A stretch of DNA of 64,000 nucleotides from Rhypophila decipiens (lineage: Eukaryota; Ascomycota; Sordariomycetes; Sordariales; Naviculisporaceae): contig MU858052.1 in NCBI GenBank assembly GCA_033297075.1, positions 310,001 to 374,000 of the forward strand. The letters are read 5' to 3'. Below, piece by piece: positions 13,301 through 26,133 of the stretch; positions within the stretch are counted from its first letter, which is position 1, and each line of letters starts with the position of its first letter. The notes beneath the pieces are model-generated. The model made no database searches. It was not told the origin of the DNA and saw nothing but the letters and a program-made list of their open reading frames with translations. The translations under genes were made by a program, and so were the position numbers.

Positions 13301-16300
13301 CCAAGTCCTAGGTACATACATTTACGTAGATGAGATCATACTTGGTTGAAATCACTCCATTTTTGGGCATGACCTCCTCATCTCAGGCTATTCTACACTT
13401 GACAGAAAAGCAAGAAAGGGATAAAAATCCGAACCAAGGAAGTAGGATAGAGATTGAGATTGTGTGTGTGTGACTGTCATGAGGCAGGATCGTGAGATTT
13501 TTTCTGTGCGCTTGCTGGCTGCATCGTATCACGTCAGCAGAGGCAGGCTTCTCGTTCAGGGGGACACTGTACTGCCTGTCCAAGGCAGGGCTGCAGTCTT
13601 GATTGGGGTCGTTTCATTCGTCTTGGTTGTTTCTGATCTCGTTGTCCATCTCACTGGGAGAATCCAAGCCTGCGAGTATCGTACAGTCGACCAAAGCAGC
13701 GGAAACGCCGGTATCCAATACCCACCCCGGCCTCTCCTTTTCGGAGGCCCGGAGAGGACTTTGGATGGTGCCGGGTTCTTTTTGTGTGTGGGGTGTGCTT
13801 CAAAAAGTCTGGGGGAGAAATCTGGGGAGGCATTGCCGGGGAAGTGCGGAAGGGGCTTCCCTGGCAGGGAACTCATTCCTTTTTTTCCCCTAAACCCAAA
13901 AGGAACGTCATTCTTCTTCTGAGCTTGGCTGTATCCGATGGTGGTGATTTTCGTCAACATCAAGAATTGGAGAAGGCGTGCTTTCACGATCATTGTCGTA
14001 TTCTTCCCAATTCCCCTTTCCAGCGTGCATACAAACAGTTATACAATGTGCAAGGGGTCCCAGAGGACCGGAGCCAAGGGGTCCAAGAGCCCAATATTGA
14101 GTTCTGTAACTCACGCATTGCAACATTACTATACAGACGCATGTACAGAACCCCAAGACGATGGCCAGCGAGCCAATTTCAGAAACAATTCGCCGCTTGC
14201 ATTCGACGGACGTTAGAGGCAAACCAGGTGGACGTTTTCGAAGGGGTTCCCGACTTTGACCAATTTAACTGCAACTTCAACGCTGTGAGGCAAAGTGCGC
14301 CAGGATACACAGGCGCACAAGAAAGGGGAGCCCTGCACAACGGAGCCACAACGATGCTGACCCGGTGTTTTAACACATGTTGTTCAGGCTTGGGAAACGC
14401 GGTACTGAGCAAACTCGGGATCTGTTCGAGTGCGAGGTTGAAGGGCGGCAAATCTTGGGCTCACCGCAACTTGGTGGTGGATGGTGAGAGTAGCATCGAG
14501 CTATGGTTGGACGAGCAAGTTAATAATGCGAATCATAGGAGTCCTTCACCTCGCAGCCCAGGTATAAACGACTTTTGGGTCTGCAGTGATGCAATAGGTA
14601 GGGGCCTAGCATTGTCCCGGAGCGCTTCACATGTGCGTTGACAGCACGGTCCTCAGGTCCTCCATCTCCAAGGTTCCAACGTTCATTGAGCCCCAATGTT
14701 TCTTTGCTTGGTTGGACCCATCAACGGTAAAGCATGAGCCTGGTTTCCTGGCGCCATCGAATTCTGCGGGGGCATAAAACACAGTGCCCAGACCAGACCG
14801 ATTTTGGATATGGTGAGAGTCTTCCATGACCTTTGCGGCACAGAAGGAATCTGACAAGTATCAGGCATCTATCCTGGAATGAAACATGCCCTCCGGTTTC
14901 GACCGTGACGGGACGAAGGATTCACAGGGTACGACCCACAGTGGTGGCGTCGCCTGTTGAAGAATCTACACGTGTCGGCTCAACATTCTGGAGTCCGGGG
15001 TATGGGGTCCGGGGGAATGATATGAGCTGAATGAAGGTGCTACGCTCGATAAGGTTGCCTTGAGCATCTGTTTCGGATCGTCTGGTACTCTCAGCTTGTC
15101 TTGGACTGTATGAGATACCAACTGCCGACCCTAAGCGAACCTCTAGCCTGGAGCACCTGAGAAGCTTTGTCTTCAAAAGCGAGGTAACAGGACTTGTTTC
15201 GAAGTTTGCCATGGCCCAATGAGAGGCATGAGTCGACGACATGCTCAGATAGGAAATATTGGGGGCAACGGTGATCGCGAACACAACCAAAGCTTTCGGG
15301 GCCATAATAGCGAAGTTGGGGCGAGAAACAGGCTCAGTGCGACGGTAGGAACCTGGATGGCAATTCTCTGGTACCCGTGCAAGCGAAGGGGGGAGTCGGT
15401 CTGCGACTTTCACTCCCAAGGAAGGGCCGGGGACCGGACACTGACATCCGGTAGGCTATCTTTATCGCTATCGCCCAGTTAATGGGCTGCCCAGTCATGA
15501 GCCAAGATCGAGGACGTTGCAACTGCCCGTCACAATGGGAGTCCGGGCGTGTCATTTAGACCAAAGACGAGTGCTATTCTTGGAAGTGGATTGTCCAGAA
15601 TCCAAACAAAAGAAAAGACAAACCCACTTTGCTAGCTAGAGCAAGACGTGGAAATGGGGGATCTCACAAGGTTGCCATGGCTGCCGATGCTCGTGTTGGT
15701 AGCTCGCTGGCGACAAGCATCAGTGAGGTTCCCGCAGACAGCATGCCAAGTTGGCATCAGGGCGTCTCGGCCCTCTCGGGCAGTACGGGCTGTCGGGAAG
15801 AGGGCAGTCAAGCAGCACCTTGTAAGAGGCGAGAAATGATACAATGTGTCGATGTTATCGGCATCAAAGAATGGCTCATGGTTTTGACAATTGTTGGCAC
15901 AACCATAGCGTGTGCGGACGCACTAACAGCAACCCATGGTTGAGCCCTGAGCGCTGACAGCGGGTGGTCCCATGATGGAGTGACCCCCACGCCCCACGGG
16001 GTAGGAAAGCTGAGGCAACTCCCGGCCGCCCTAGGGCCCGCAACCAATTGGGCCGGATTTCCATTCTGGCCGTAGCGTGTCTTCTGAGGGCAGGGATACG
16101 ACCCCACATAGGAAATTCTGGGCGCTTCAGCTCTCCAAGAGTCCAAGAACCTCCAACGTTCGTTCTTGGCTTTTGTAAAATGAAGTTCCGAGCCAAGTGG
16201 GCTCAAGAGGCCGAGACCTGCGAAAGCTGAAAAGGGGGGAGGCACGGGCAAGTCCCGATTCCCGAAGAAGGAACACATGGAGAATGTCATCACGAACCTG

Positions 16301-18109
16301 CCTTTGGAATCTCCATGGTCCAAGACTCGAGATGGTCCGGTGCGGCGCGTGATTCCTTCCCAACCGCCCTGACCGGGCTTGACCCAAGGTTATTTCCACG
16401 CCTGGAAGGCGCGGTACTATTTTCATATCCACCATTCTCGACTCACTGGATGACCGAACATTCGCGCCCCAGTCTGTTCCCAACCACCAACGCACCTTCC
16501 GAATCTGCATTACTCAGGCGAACAAGCATCCGTTTGCTGGGAGGCGAATTCGGCTTCGCTCCTCCCCTTGGAGTTGCATCGCTCAGTGCGGAGTACATAC
16601 AGGCACACCTTCTGTTTGTCACTTGGCCTTAGATGTGTACTTTGCCTTTCCATGGTAACAGGTAGACGGCGAGCCGGCCCTTCTTCAAGCCTCCGCCCAA
16701 ACGATGCGGCATCACACCGTCCCGCTCCCCGAACTCTGGCACCGCTCGGCTCGCAAAAGCCCGTCCTTGCCGGGAACGGCAGGTTCATCTTGGCCTTGCT
16801 TACCGGTCCAGAGCCCAAGTGAGGTCCATTCACCTCGATGAAGCTGCAATCACACGCAAAGCCAACTTTGTTCTTCTCAAAGGCTCGACATGAGCAGGTC
16901 CTGTTTCTCACCCCCAACTGTGCCAACCATCCAACATCCACATGGAATATCTGATGTTTCCTCAGCACACCCTCCTCTCACTCAGATTATTATCATCCAC
17001 ACCTTGGTACGCTAGGGGTTGTCGTTCTGCTTCCCCGACGTCGCTTTACGGGAAGGTCCTTGCCAATTGGTCACGCAATCTTTCCCCAGAATTTGAGGTC
17101 AGCTGCCAGGAATCTTGGAACGTTGGTCATGATCTGGAATTCCGATGTGACCGGAATGACAGCCAGCCAACGGTTCCTCACCGACGATCAGGACTGTACG
17201 CCGTGGCCTTCCTGATCTTGGTTGAAACAGGCCCAACCGTCAATCCCATGAAAACGGATTGCGGGGATTGCTTTTGGGCCTTGGACTTTTGATCGAGTCG
17301 ATACTGACCGACGTTGGCATCGGGACCCGGAGTAGGTGCCAATGTCTTCTGCTCCTTCAAGACTTGAACAGCATTGCACCGGCGACGGCTTCTTGACCTC
17401 GCCTGTCCCTGACATCCATCGTTCGCTTACTTGTCGGTTATCTCGCACCCTACCGGATGTCAACACCACCGCGCGGCAGGCGCAGCGAAGACGGTGTCAG
17501 CACATCCAAAAGCCTGTGTTGGATAGATTGGTTCATTCGGCAACAATCCAGAGAGCTATCTCTATAGTGAACTATGTCATCTCCCATACTATAAAGCTCA
17601 CAAAGCCCACGCCATAGCCACACTTCTTTCACCTTTGGCTTGCTTGACACATTTAGTGTCCTGGCCCTTGTCAATATGTGGTCACATATACAACACAAAA
17701 CGGGATACAAAAGGGTTCATCCTATCAGTGGCTTCATCCCAGCGAATTGGATCTTGATCTGGCAATCGTGCGCAGTGTGGGGGAACCTGCCTTATCAAAA
17801 CGGCCAAAGGTTTGATATTAATTGCTTATTGGCGTCAGACCGGGCACAATTATCCCCAGCGGGCACTACTGCAAGTCCGCAGACCGCAATTCTCTCGCCG
17901 CATTGCCAAACCCAGCTTCGGCTGGTTCGGGCTATATTGCATTCACGAATATATCACCTGCCACCTCCAGACCTGGGTGGTCAGCCATGGGCCGGACAGG
18001 AGACTGCCATGGCGATTCGCAGGGCAACGAAATGTGTTTATTTTGACGAGACGACTTGTGGTACTGATTTGGCAAAATGGGCTCTGACGTGATACAAACC
18101 TCGACCTGT

Positions 18110-19659
18110 CTTCCGCTCCGTCTTGAGGCTATCATACACATCAATCATGGCCTCTATCTGGTTAAACAGCTTCCACGACATCGACCATAGGACTCTCTCA
18201 AAGACCCGTCTTGGCCTCTTCGACCCGTTATATCCAATGGCGGTCCTCTCCAAGCACACAGAACTTTGCAGAGGTATGTTGTGCTCCCAATAGTACCAAG
18301 CTCGAAATAATAATAGTTCGGTGAAGTCGGTGGCAGCGGTCGCGCGTACCCGCAGCAGACAGCCGGATCGTCATCGTAAGATAGGGTCTGCTCGAGGACA
18401 TGATTTGCCAGTTCGGCAAGTGTTCATCGGGGTCTGCCAGCTCGCCATCATGCCATCGAGGGACTGATCACCAACTGGGGCTACACAGATCTCGCCTGAC
18501 AAAGCAGTTGGTTCAGTCCATGGCCTCGATGAAATGGGTTGGGCTAGACCTATCGGACCTATATCTATAATTTATCTTCTCAGATGAATGCCAAGGCTGG
18601 TCCCTGATCGACCACCATATTGACGCCTAGAGCTAGTCTCGCGGCTAAATATCCCCTGGACGGAGCGCCGGGACGCATCTCGTTCACCGGTAAATTGCGT
18701 ATCAAAGTTCCCTATCTGGTATTTCTTGAGTACCATACTTATCTCTATCTCAGCTCCTAGTTGTTCCTTCATGACGTCAACTCGATACGAGGCTTCAGAA
18801 CGTCGGACCTGCCTGGCAAACAGTATGCGATTTTAAAGTCAAGATCTCTACTTGGTTCGGTCAAGTATGAGCCTTCAAACAAACCGAGATGCTACGTCTC
18901 GGGTCCCGAGTCAACAGTTTCTTATGGCCTTTGGCTGTAGCCCCCAATACAACCAGCCATGGAGTGGCAATCTCCCTTGATTCTTCAGCCCCTTCCCGCC
19001 ATCCGGAGAAATTCTGCAACTATTGCAACACTGCACATTGCGTATGCGGGTGACTACTCTTGGGAACTACCCCGCAGCCTGTTTCGTGGCCCATGATTCG
19101 GATATTTTGCCCGCACACATGCTGAGCAGCTCTCTCCTGATCTCGGGGGGCTAGAATCTCGCCAAGGGAAGCGAAGTTCTATCCCATGCGGTGGACGTTG
19201 CTCCTTATGAAACGAAGTGCTGTTGTCTCGGTGGTGTGAGTCTAGTGCAATATCCTTGATTCAACTCTTCTTTGGGCCTTTTCAGCCTCTCATCCAGCGG
19301 TTCCATATGAGGCTCAATCAGCACCATATGCTTCTCGTATTAAGGAGCTCCACCCGCGATTGTCGGCGGCAGCCATATCCGGGAATGAAGGCATATTCGA
19401 CACCTCTGTCATTTTAATATCTTGATCGAGACTAACCTGGATTTCAGGTAGCACCTGGAGGTTCTGGCAACCACTCACGATCTGAAACCTCGTGTCCTCT
19501 GGTTGTCAACTTCTCCAAGTGTGCAATATATCATGGTGCAGACCGAGAAGGTGCTCGACCAGACTTGGTCGCTCTCTGTCGCTGCAGTTCTGAGCCAACC
19601 CTGGTCTCGAAGCCCATCCAGAGTCCCCAGTTTTCTATATTGCATTCATATCGGCGATA
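18110..19659 (-). pseudogene. possible decayed or intron-rich HeLo-like (HET-S N-domain-like) gene
   Basis: Four minus-strand segments occur in the order expected for a fungal HeLo/prion-inhibition domain. (1) 19600-19659 encodes YRRYECNIENWGLWMGFETR, comparable to the helix with a WG pair. (2) 19437-19502 encodes PEDTRFQIVSGCQNL and onward and ends at a GTTAGT donor. (3) The stretch near 18600-18800 encodes VRRSEASYRVDVMKEQLG and then VLKKYQ, after an AG acceptor. (4) 18110-18220 encodes RRVFERVLWSMSWKLFNQ and then IEAMIDVYDSLKTE, resembling the terminal WAxxDxKxFExLIxxIxxxVDxLE helix. HeLo domains occur at the N-terminus of HET-S-type and many NLR-like incompatibility proteins. No start, no single continuous frame and no downstream effector domain were found. 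The frames differ between segments, so either introns or decay must be assumed. Chance resemblance is a real alternative. Confidence 0.25.
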
Positions 19660-20597
19660 TGATAACGGAGACCCATGGCATGCATGTATGGGAACAGAGA
19701 GACCCTCAGACGTTGTGTTCGATGTCTTGGCGGCATAGGCGAGAGACGGGGACGAGGCCCTATTCGATCGCTCGCATACACCGACTGTCAGTCGGTGAGC
19801 GGCTCTTTTCAAAAACAAAGCGCGCGGATCAACCCGCCCCATCCCACTCCCACCTGGCCCTGTCCTTGTCCCCATTCTTTCATTCCCTTGTCCGTCCGAT
19901 CGAGAAGAACTTAGTGGGAGATCACTTTCTACGACACCAGGTTCGGAACGAATATGGATGGGGAAAGAGCTCTAGGAATATCCCTGAACAATGTCGTGCC
20001 ATGACATTCGAATTGGCTAACGGTTTTCGGACTGTTGCTGTGGCTTTTCGTGACGCTACCTTGCTCTCCCTTTACCACCTCGAGTGTTTCTTGTCTGGTG
20101 GTGGGATTTCGGACCGTGTATCAGGCTGATCCAGTCGGAGTCCTTCTTCCTGCTTTCTCTCTTCGTCTAGGTATGTCTGCTGGGGCCAAGCTCGAGAGCC
20201 ATGATGCCATTCCAAGCTCTCTAGTTTTTTCCACCGTCGACGGACTAATCAAAATCGGACAAGGGGGAAAACACCTGGTACGATATTTACCATTTGATCC
20301 AAAAGCCGGAGAAAAGATATTTCATCAAGCAACGGAGATTTGAGATATACCTGACTAGCTTGGGTGCCTGGGGCACCGGGAGTTTAACATATGCGAGCGG
20401 CAGCGGCAGCCGTCTAGACGCGCACAACGGCCGGCCCGGCACTCTAAACCTCCCCATGGATGGAGTACCTACTGTATGTATGTCTCAGTCGATAACTCGG
20501 GCCATCCCCGTTCCGCCCATCCATCATGGGCTGCTGCTGTGTGCTTCGGGGTCTTTCTTTTTACGAGTCCGCTGCCGCGCTCTCGTAAATAATCAGT

Positions 20598-20618
20598 TGT
20601 GTGTGTGTGTGTGTGTGT
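20598..20618. repeat. (TG)n dinucleotide microsatellite
   Basis: About ten uninterrupted TG repeats in the gene-free region. Confidence 0.95.
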
Positions 20619-21249
20619 CAGGGGCGGGAAGAGCTTCCCCATACTCCCGTACAGTGTCAACAAGATACTTTTTTCTTTTTTTGCAAAGGTGGAAATTCCA
20701 ATGCGGGTTTATATTTTCCTCAGATTACCTTCCCATACTACCTGCATTTTTCAACATCTGAGCGGCCGATTGCGAACTACTATATTGATTTGGTACTGCT
20801 ACGTATTACTGCAGGCTCTTAAGAGCAAGGTCCGGCCCTTTATTGATATCATCATCATCATCATCACCGTCCACTGTCCAGTGTCCACTGTCCAGTTCCA
20901 TACACGTAGCTACGTATCTATCTGAGCTTGCCATTTGAGGCCTAAGCTAGTAGTAGGCAAGTAGGTAGGTACATTACCCCGAGGCATGGTGCAGAACTTG
21001 GCTTCCTTCCTTCCTCGGTACCTCACACATTAGACAGACTAATATTTGACAGGCCCCCGATGCCATTACCCCTGTGTTCATACGACCTAGTAGATTAGAT
21101 TAGATTATCTACGTATTCTCTTCAAGCTCTCTTTTGTGTGAAAATGTTTCGCTAGGTTGGATGGGATGTTACCTCGATACCTAGCTGGGCTTTGTGCAGT
21201 TCGAGCAGTCCAAGTTACATGGCGGCAGCGGATAGATAGGCACCACGGG

Positions 21250-21290
21250 AGGTAGGTAAGGTAAGGTAGTGATGTAGGTAGGTAGGTAGA
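21250..21290. repeat. GGTA/AGGTA short tandem repeat
   Basis: Imperfect run of AGGT and AGGTA units. The same TAGG/CCTA motif recurs near 20955-20975, 22112-22130, 51922-51935 and 51958-51975. It is a common microsatellite of Pezizomycotina intergenic DNA. Confidence 0.85.
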
Positions 21291-21898
21291 TCTTTTTTGT
21301 TCATGTACGATTCTGTATGCAACCGCTGGATAATAGATTAGAACATCGTCAGAGTGATGGCTTTTTTAATTTTCACCCTTCCTTCCTTTTGCTCCAGCTC
21401 CAGTTGAGCTCAACCTGCAAGTAATTAATTTTATGATACAGCAAGTATGTATCCATCACACACCGTTATCCGTTGAGGATTCGTTGAGTGAGGGTATAGG
21501 TAGGTAGACAGACGATGACGAATTCCAACTTGTGGTTTTGTCTGGCTTCCCGTCGGATTGTCTTTCTCCTATCTGTCCACAAACCTACCTCTTTATTAAG
21601 CCCATGTGTCTATTATTCGATAGGCCATACATACATACATAGATTCCCGGGAAGTGGAGGGGCGGGAACATATCTCTGCTTGCTCTCATATGTCGGCCGC
21701 GCCCAGAACGCTCAAAACAAAACCTCTCATCCTTCAGCGTGTATCTTGAACAAGCCGCGCGCCATTTTTTTTTCTCTTCATATCTCGTTTCGTCGGATAG
21801 AGCACCCCCCTTCCCCCCTTCTTGGAGTAGTATATCGCTTCTCTTCCCGCGTACAGTATCCGAGACATTTTGAAAGTTCCCAAAAAGCGAGCGTCGAC

Positions 21899-21920
21899 GG
21901 ATGGATGGATGGATGGATGG
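21899..21920. repeat. (GGAT)n microsatellite
   Basis: Five perfect GGAT units followed by GG. Confidence 0.95.
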
Positions 21921-22111
21921 GATGTGGCTTGCTTAGACGAGCTTTGTTGACCTTGTAGCGAGTGTAAGCGAGGAGGAGAGACTCGTTGAAACAAATGAAA
22001 GGGATGGAGCGAGGCGGGCCGTTAAAAACGGTTTTTTTCTTCTTTAGAACTAGGTACTGTAATTAGTTCTAGACCCTGATGTGGGAGTATGTTGGTTAGA
22101 TAGATGGTTAA

Positions 22112-22130
22112 GGCAGGTAGGTAGGTAGGG
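22112..22130. repeat. AGGT microsatellite
   Basis: Short run of GGTA units in the gene-free region. It is the same motif family as the repeat at 21250-21290. Confidence 0.8.
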
Positions 22131-25100
22131 CGTCGGGGGGCAGTGGTATAGGTGTGTATGTTGAGACGGGACTGAGCTTCAAACACTGGCAACATACTGA
22201 CCGGTCTGCCTGCCTGCCTGCCCCGCTGGTCGTGAGGTCGGGCCTGGTACTACCATTTTTGGGATCGATGTGTTCCCGTCCTGAATTAATGCCTCTGTCG
22301 GGCCGAGAGAACTCTGAGATTTCTGTTTTAACGTCCCAGACAAGGGATACTGGATGAAAAGGCTTTGGATCTTTGCCAAGAGAACAGAATAGGAAGAAAT
22401 GGAAGAAGCCAGAAGGCAAAATTCTCACAGGCTGGGGGGTATCACTGGAAGGATGTAGTCGTTAGGCGAGATTCTCGGTCAACGCTGCTAAACGCGACCC
22501 AAAACGACACAACATGGGATTTTTTGCACACTTGTGTTGAGGAATGAATGAATGGTAAAAAGATTAGATCCTTTCACGACCGGTGTCTTGTTCTGTTCTG
22601 ACATGCTTCTGCTAAATTCATCCTGTTTCTGTTATTCTTTGGTTCTCGAATGTGTTTGGCCCCGCCTTTTTCCGGTTTCAATTTGTTGTTGCTGTTGTGC
22701 CTGTGCCTGTGAAGGTAGTGGGTGCTATTTATTGTTTACTTTTCTTCCAGCTTCCTTTTTCTACTACTCCCCGATATGAAGCGGTGGCCAGGTTTTGTTG
22801 GGCATGGGATCTGAGTACTTGGAACGATGGTTGGCAAGTGATATATCATCCATTCACCGGGTCCCAAACTCTTGCTGGTCTTGGCTCAGGTTGTTTCCAA
22901 CGCCTCGTCCTCGCATTCGATCAATCTGGACGGAGGCTAAACAGGCAATAGATCCGCTGATTGAGGAGGAAAAGATCCGTGGAAAATTGAAGCAAATATG
23001 CTGGTTGGTAGATGTGACTCGCTCACGACTGGATGTAGTCAAAACTTGCAAAGTTTGCGCAATCCAAGTCTGGGCGGAAAAACTCACCACATTGTCGATA
23101 TTAAGAGGCTGGCTGCAGCGTCTGTGTGTATAACGTGTGCTACCCACCTAGGTGAGCGAGAGAACTACGGATAGGCAGCACGAGTGGTATGATGATCGAG
23201 ATCTTTTTGTTTGTGCTTGGCACTAAAGAACCATAGCAAGCAAGTGCTATGGGGTTTATCCAGATCCCGTGCTTGCTCGGTTCAGGTTCAGCTGGCTTGG
23301 TCCATTGTCCCCCTTGTCCGCCGTCCGTCGTCCTCCACCAACCTCTAATCCTTCTTCTCCGGCTCAAACTCTCGGATGTCATGGTACGGTTGCCACCCGC
23401 ATGTAGCCAACTTACCAAAGCTCCATTGGTACCTACCGACATAGATTACCTCTACGGCAATCAATCAAGGTATATTGTTGTCTATGGCCAGGCACGGTTA
23501 CTTACGTTTGCTCTCAGGGGTCAGCAAGGTGTTGATTCAGGGTGTACGTCTAATGGTAAGCTAGATAGGCTAGTATACGTTGGTAGATTAACCAAAATGG
23601 GTCATCCTATGGTAGCTAGACACTTGGGAGCCCTGTCGCGGTACGAACCTGCATCAACATGTATCTACCCTGGCGCAGTGTTGAAGCTCTGGTGGAATTG
23701 GAGCTGGTTTCAGCAAGGACTGTACCTGCCCAGATGGGTTTACGGTCGCAAGCTCTGTGTATCAGAGAACTAACCCAAAGGGGTATTGAATCTGCTGCCG
23801 GGACTTGAAGGTACTTTGAGGTTGATGATAGGTACAAGCAGGGAGTTTGACGTCTTTGTTTTGATCCATAAGGGGGCTTGGATGAATGACATTCATCGCG
23901 TGAAGAGGCTGGCAATGGCCTTCCATCATGGTTTGGACTGGTGGTAATTACACGCGTGCCTTCCCTGTCTGGATGGTGAGATTGAGAAGTAGAACTGTGG
24001 AGGAAGTTGAGGGCTCGGGCTTCAGTTCAGGAAGATATCGTCTTATGTTTGTTAACTGAGTGACTGGAGTTGCCTTGACCTTCTGAGTGTTGCCCTTTTC
24101 ATGCTCATTCACTCATCCAGTAGTTGCTCATATGCATGTTCATGATATTTTCCTCCCTAAATGTTGTTGAGGCCAGCATTCCTCGTTCTTAATACTCCAA
24201 AAAGAACAATGGGACAATTTGGAAGTTAGACCATCGTGAATTGACCTAGTTAAACAAAATGAACCTTTACACTTGGCTGAACCTAAAGATAACGGAAGGA
24301 TGATGTGGTTCGTTTGGGTACGTGAATGGTCAGTTAGTCTGTCTCGGCGTACAAGAGACAGTCACAAATGACTATCACGACGCCGCGCAATTCTTTATAG
24401 AAGGCATACCTCATACTTGTAACGTGTCATATAGATTTCTAGTATTACAAGGTGTGGAATCGTTAGTCCCGCGCTCATGATCCAGATGATTCGCTCAAGG
24501 AACAAGTATAGAAGATAAAGGTAGCTAGAGTTCCTGTCGTGCTGAGCTGCTGGACAGACGTCCTTTCTTCCTTTGTTTCCCTTTGTATATCGGGACAACC
24601 GAAGAGTGGCTCTACATGATCCAAGCTATAGTATAGCTCTGTCGGGTTCTATCTCTGCCTTGAATATATTAATAAGATGTAAAGTGGAATCGGAGATATA
24701 GTACGCTACAGGCTAGTGGTCTGGCTCATCGTCTACGTTAACAGAACAAACTCGTCATGTCATGTCCACTATGAGCAATGGTCCATGATCAGTTGCTGGA
24801 TGGTGTAGGTGCCCGCTGGACTATGAGCTTCCGTTACAGACGTCCTTTCTTGATGATGACATCCTTCTGTGTGTCGACTCAGCTCCCTCATCTATTGAAG
24901 CAGGCTCTCCGATGCCCAAAATTTACTTAAGAAAGTCAGAAATTTAAAGGTCAAGATCAGTTGGACCTTTGTGGCAAACGACACGACACACCGGAAGCAT
25001 CCAAAGACGAAACTGTGATCAAATTATGTTGTGGGTATGTATGTATCTGGTTGTGAAAAGAAGGGGTATCTTCATACAGTCGATAAGCCGTGATGCGACA

Positions 25101-25368
25101 GACTAAGGTCATTAAAAGAAGGCTCCAATGCCATTGACAAAGATACCTCCATAATTGCAAAGCAAAAACGAGATAATGGAAATAAAAACATGCCTGACAA
25201 TGATCACGAAATTAGTCAGTCTGTTTCCACTCTGGGAGAAACTATCCCCCAATGGATAGTTTCCGTACGACCAACCGAGGGGCCATTGCTGATATTGACA
25301 TCTTCACCCGTGATCTTTACAGTAGTCGTAGCGGAATCGGGAGTCGTATAGCCAATTGGTACCACCAG

Positions 25369-26133
25369 TTACTGGCCCTCTCGAGGGAGTCTATCGTCTC
25401 TGCCATCCTGCCAGCTGGTGCAGTTGACACAGCGGGAAGCCTAGAGTTGAGCAAGCATAAGTATGAGTGACAGTGCCGATGAATTGACGAGACAAACAAA
25501 CCTTTTCGCTGATATACTTCTTGCAGTATTTGCACTTGACCTGGCGCTTGATGATGGGGTCCTTAGAGAAGTATTGATAGATGGACGCCATGGCATACAG
25601 GGAGAATCCAACGCCGATAAAGTTGAGAAGTCGGTTGAGGAAAAATCTAATGCCGTGTTAGTGCCATGCCGAAGGACTTTGAGCGAGAGATTAGATGAGT
25701 GAGGTCAACATACCCATACGCCATGACAACGGCACCATCGTCCTGGGCGGCCTTGACCGTGTTATACCCCTTGGGGGCATGTGGTCCGCCTCGGAGAATG
25801 GCAAACTTCTCATCGAGGTTCTTGTTGAGAGGGAGGAGTACCGAAAGAGGAGGGAGGATGATGTCGCTCACGAAGGAGGTGATGACAGATGTGAACATGG
25901 AAGCGAGACTATATCATACTGATGTTAGATTTACTTAAGAATGGGAGAGAGTGCGAATGTCAAACTCACATCAAACCAAATGCAATCTCCAATACGTTGC
26001 CCTGGAAAGCAAAGTCGATGAAGCCGTCCCAAAGATTGCGCACCTTTTGGCGGCCCCGGTCGACATAATCTCCAATGTCGGTTTCGGACTCATATCCGGG
26101 ACTGCTGTTATCGCCGATAGGTAGTTGAGGCAT
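25369..26133 (-). CDS. MscL-type large-conductance mechanosensitive channel
   Basis: Membrane channel expected to open under membrane tension and release osmolytes. I read complement(join(25369..25440, 25502..25646, 25714..25908, 25970..26133)), giving 191 residues. All three introns are GT-AG (gtgagt, gtatgt, gtttgt) and the sum is in frame. The protein begins MPQLPIGDNSS. An amphipathic lead-in (RNLWDGFIDFAFQGNVLEIA) runs into TM1 (FGLILASMFTSVITSFVSD), then IILPPLSVLLPL; the loop holds DEKFAILRGG and GYNTVKAAQDDGAVVMAYG; TM2 is FFLNRLLNFIGVGFSLYAMA, then SIYQYFSKDPI. The cytoplasmic end holds a small zinc-ribbon pattern, C-x2-C-x10-C-x2-C (CKYC...CVNC), also found in bacterial MscL. Intron 3 falls between the two Cys pairs. 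Subcellular membrane is not evident; I see no cleavable signal peptide. Confidence 0.9.

Larger units (their letters stand above)
10363..25368. other. 15 kb gene-poor region downstream of creA
   Basis: I find no intact recognisable gene here. It contains simple repeats (listed separately), a short CCG run near 12838-12851, many short open frames without domain content, and one weak HeLo-like trace at 18.1-19.7 kb on the minus strand. A 16-bp direct repeat (ACAGACGTCCTTTCTT) occurs near 24555 and 24836. Base composition is close to that of the rest of the window, so this is not an obvious AT-rich, RIP-destroyed transposon block. Non-coding transcripts or decayed genes are possible but not demonstrable by eye. 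Confidence 0.45.

Noticed and set aside
13784..14641. 285-codon open frame in the gene-poor region
   Set aside because: It has no ATG in its first third (the first codon is GTG), no recognisable domain and no splice partners, and other frames are open there as well.
25369..26133. apparent frameshift in MscL exon 3
   Set aside because: A first reading suggested an extra base near 25620. Recounting the sequence shows three A, not four, and all exons sum to an exact codon number, so the gene is intact.
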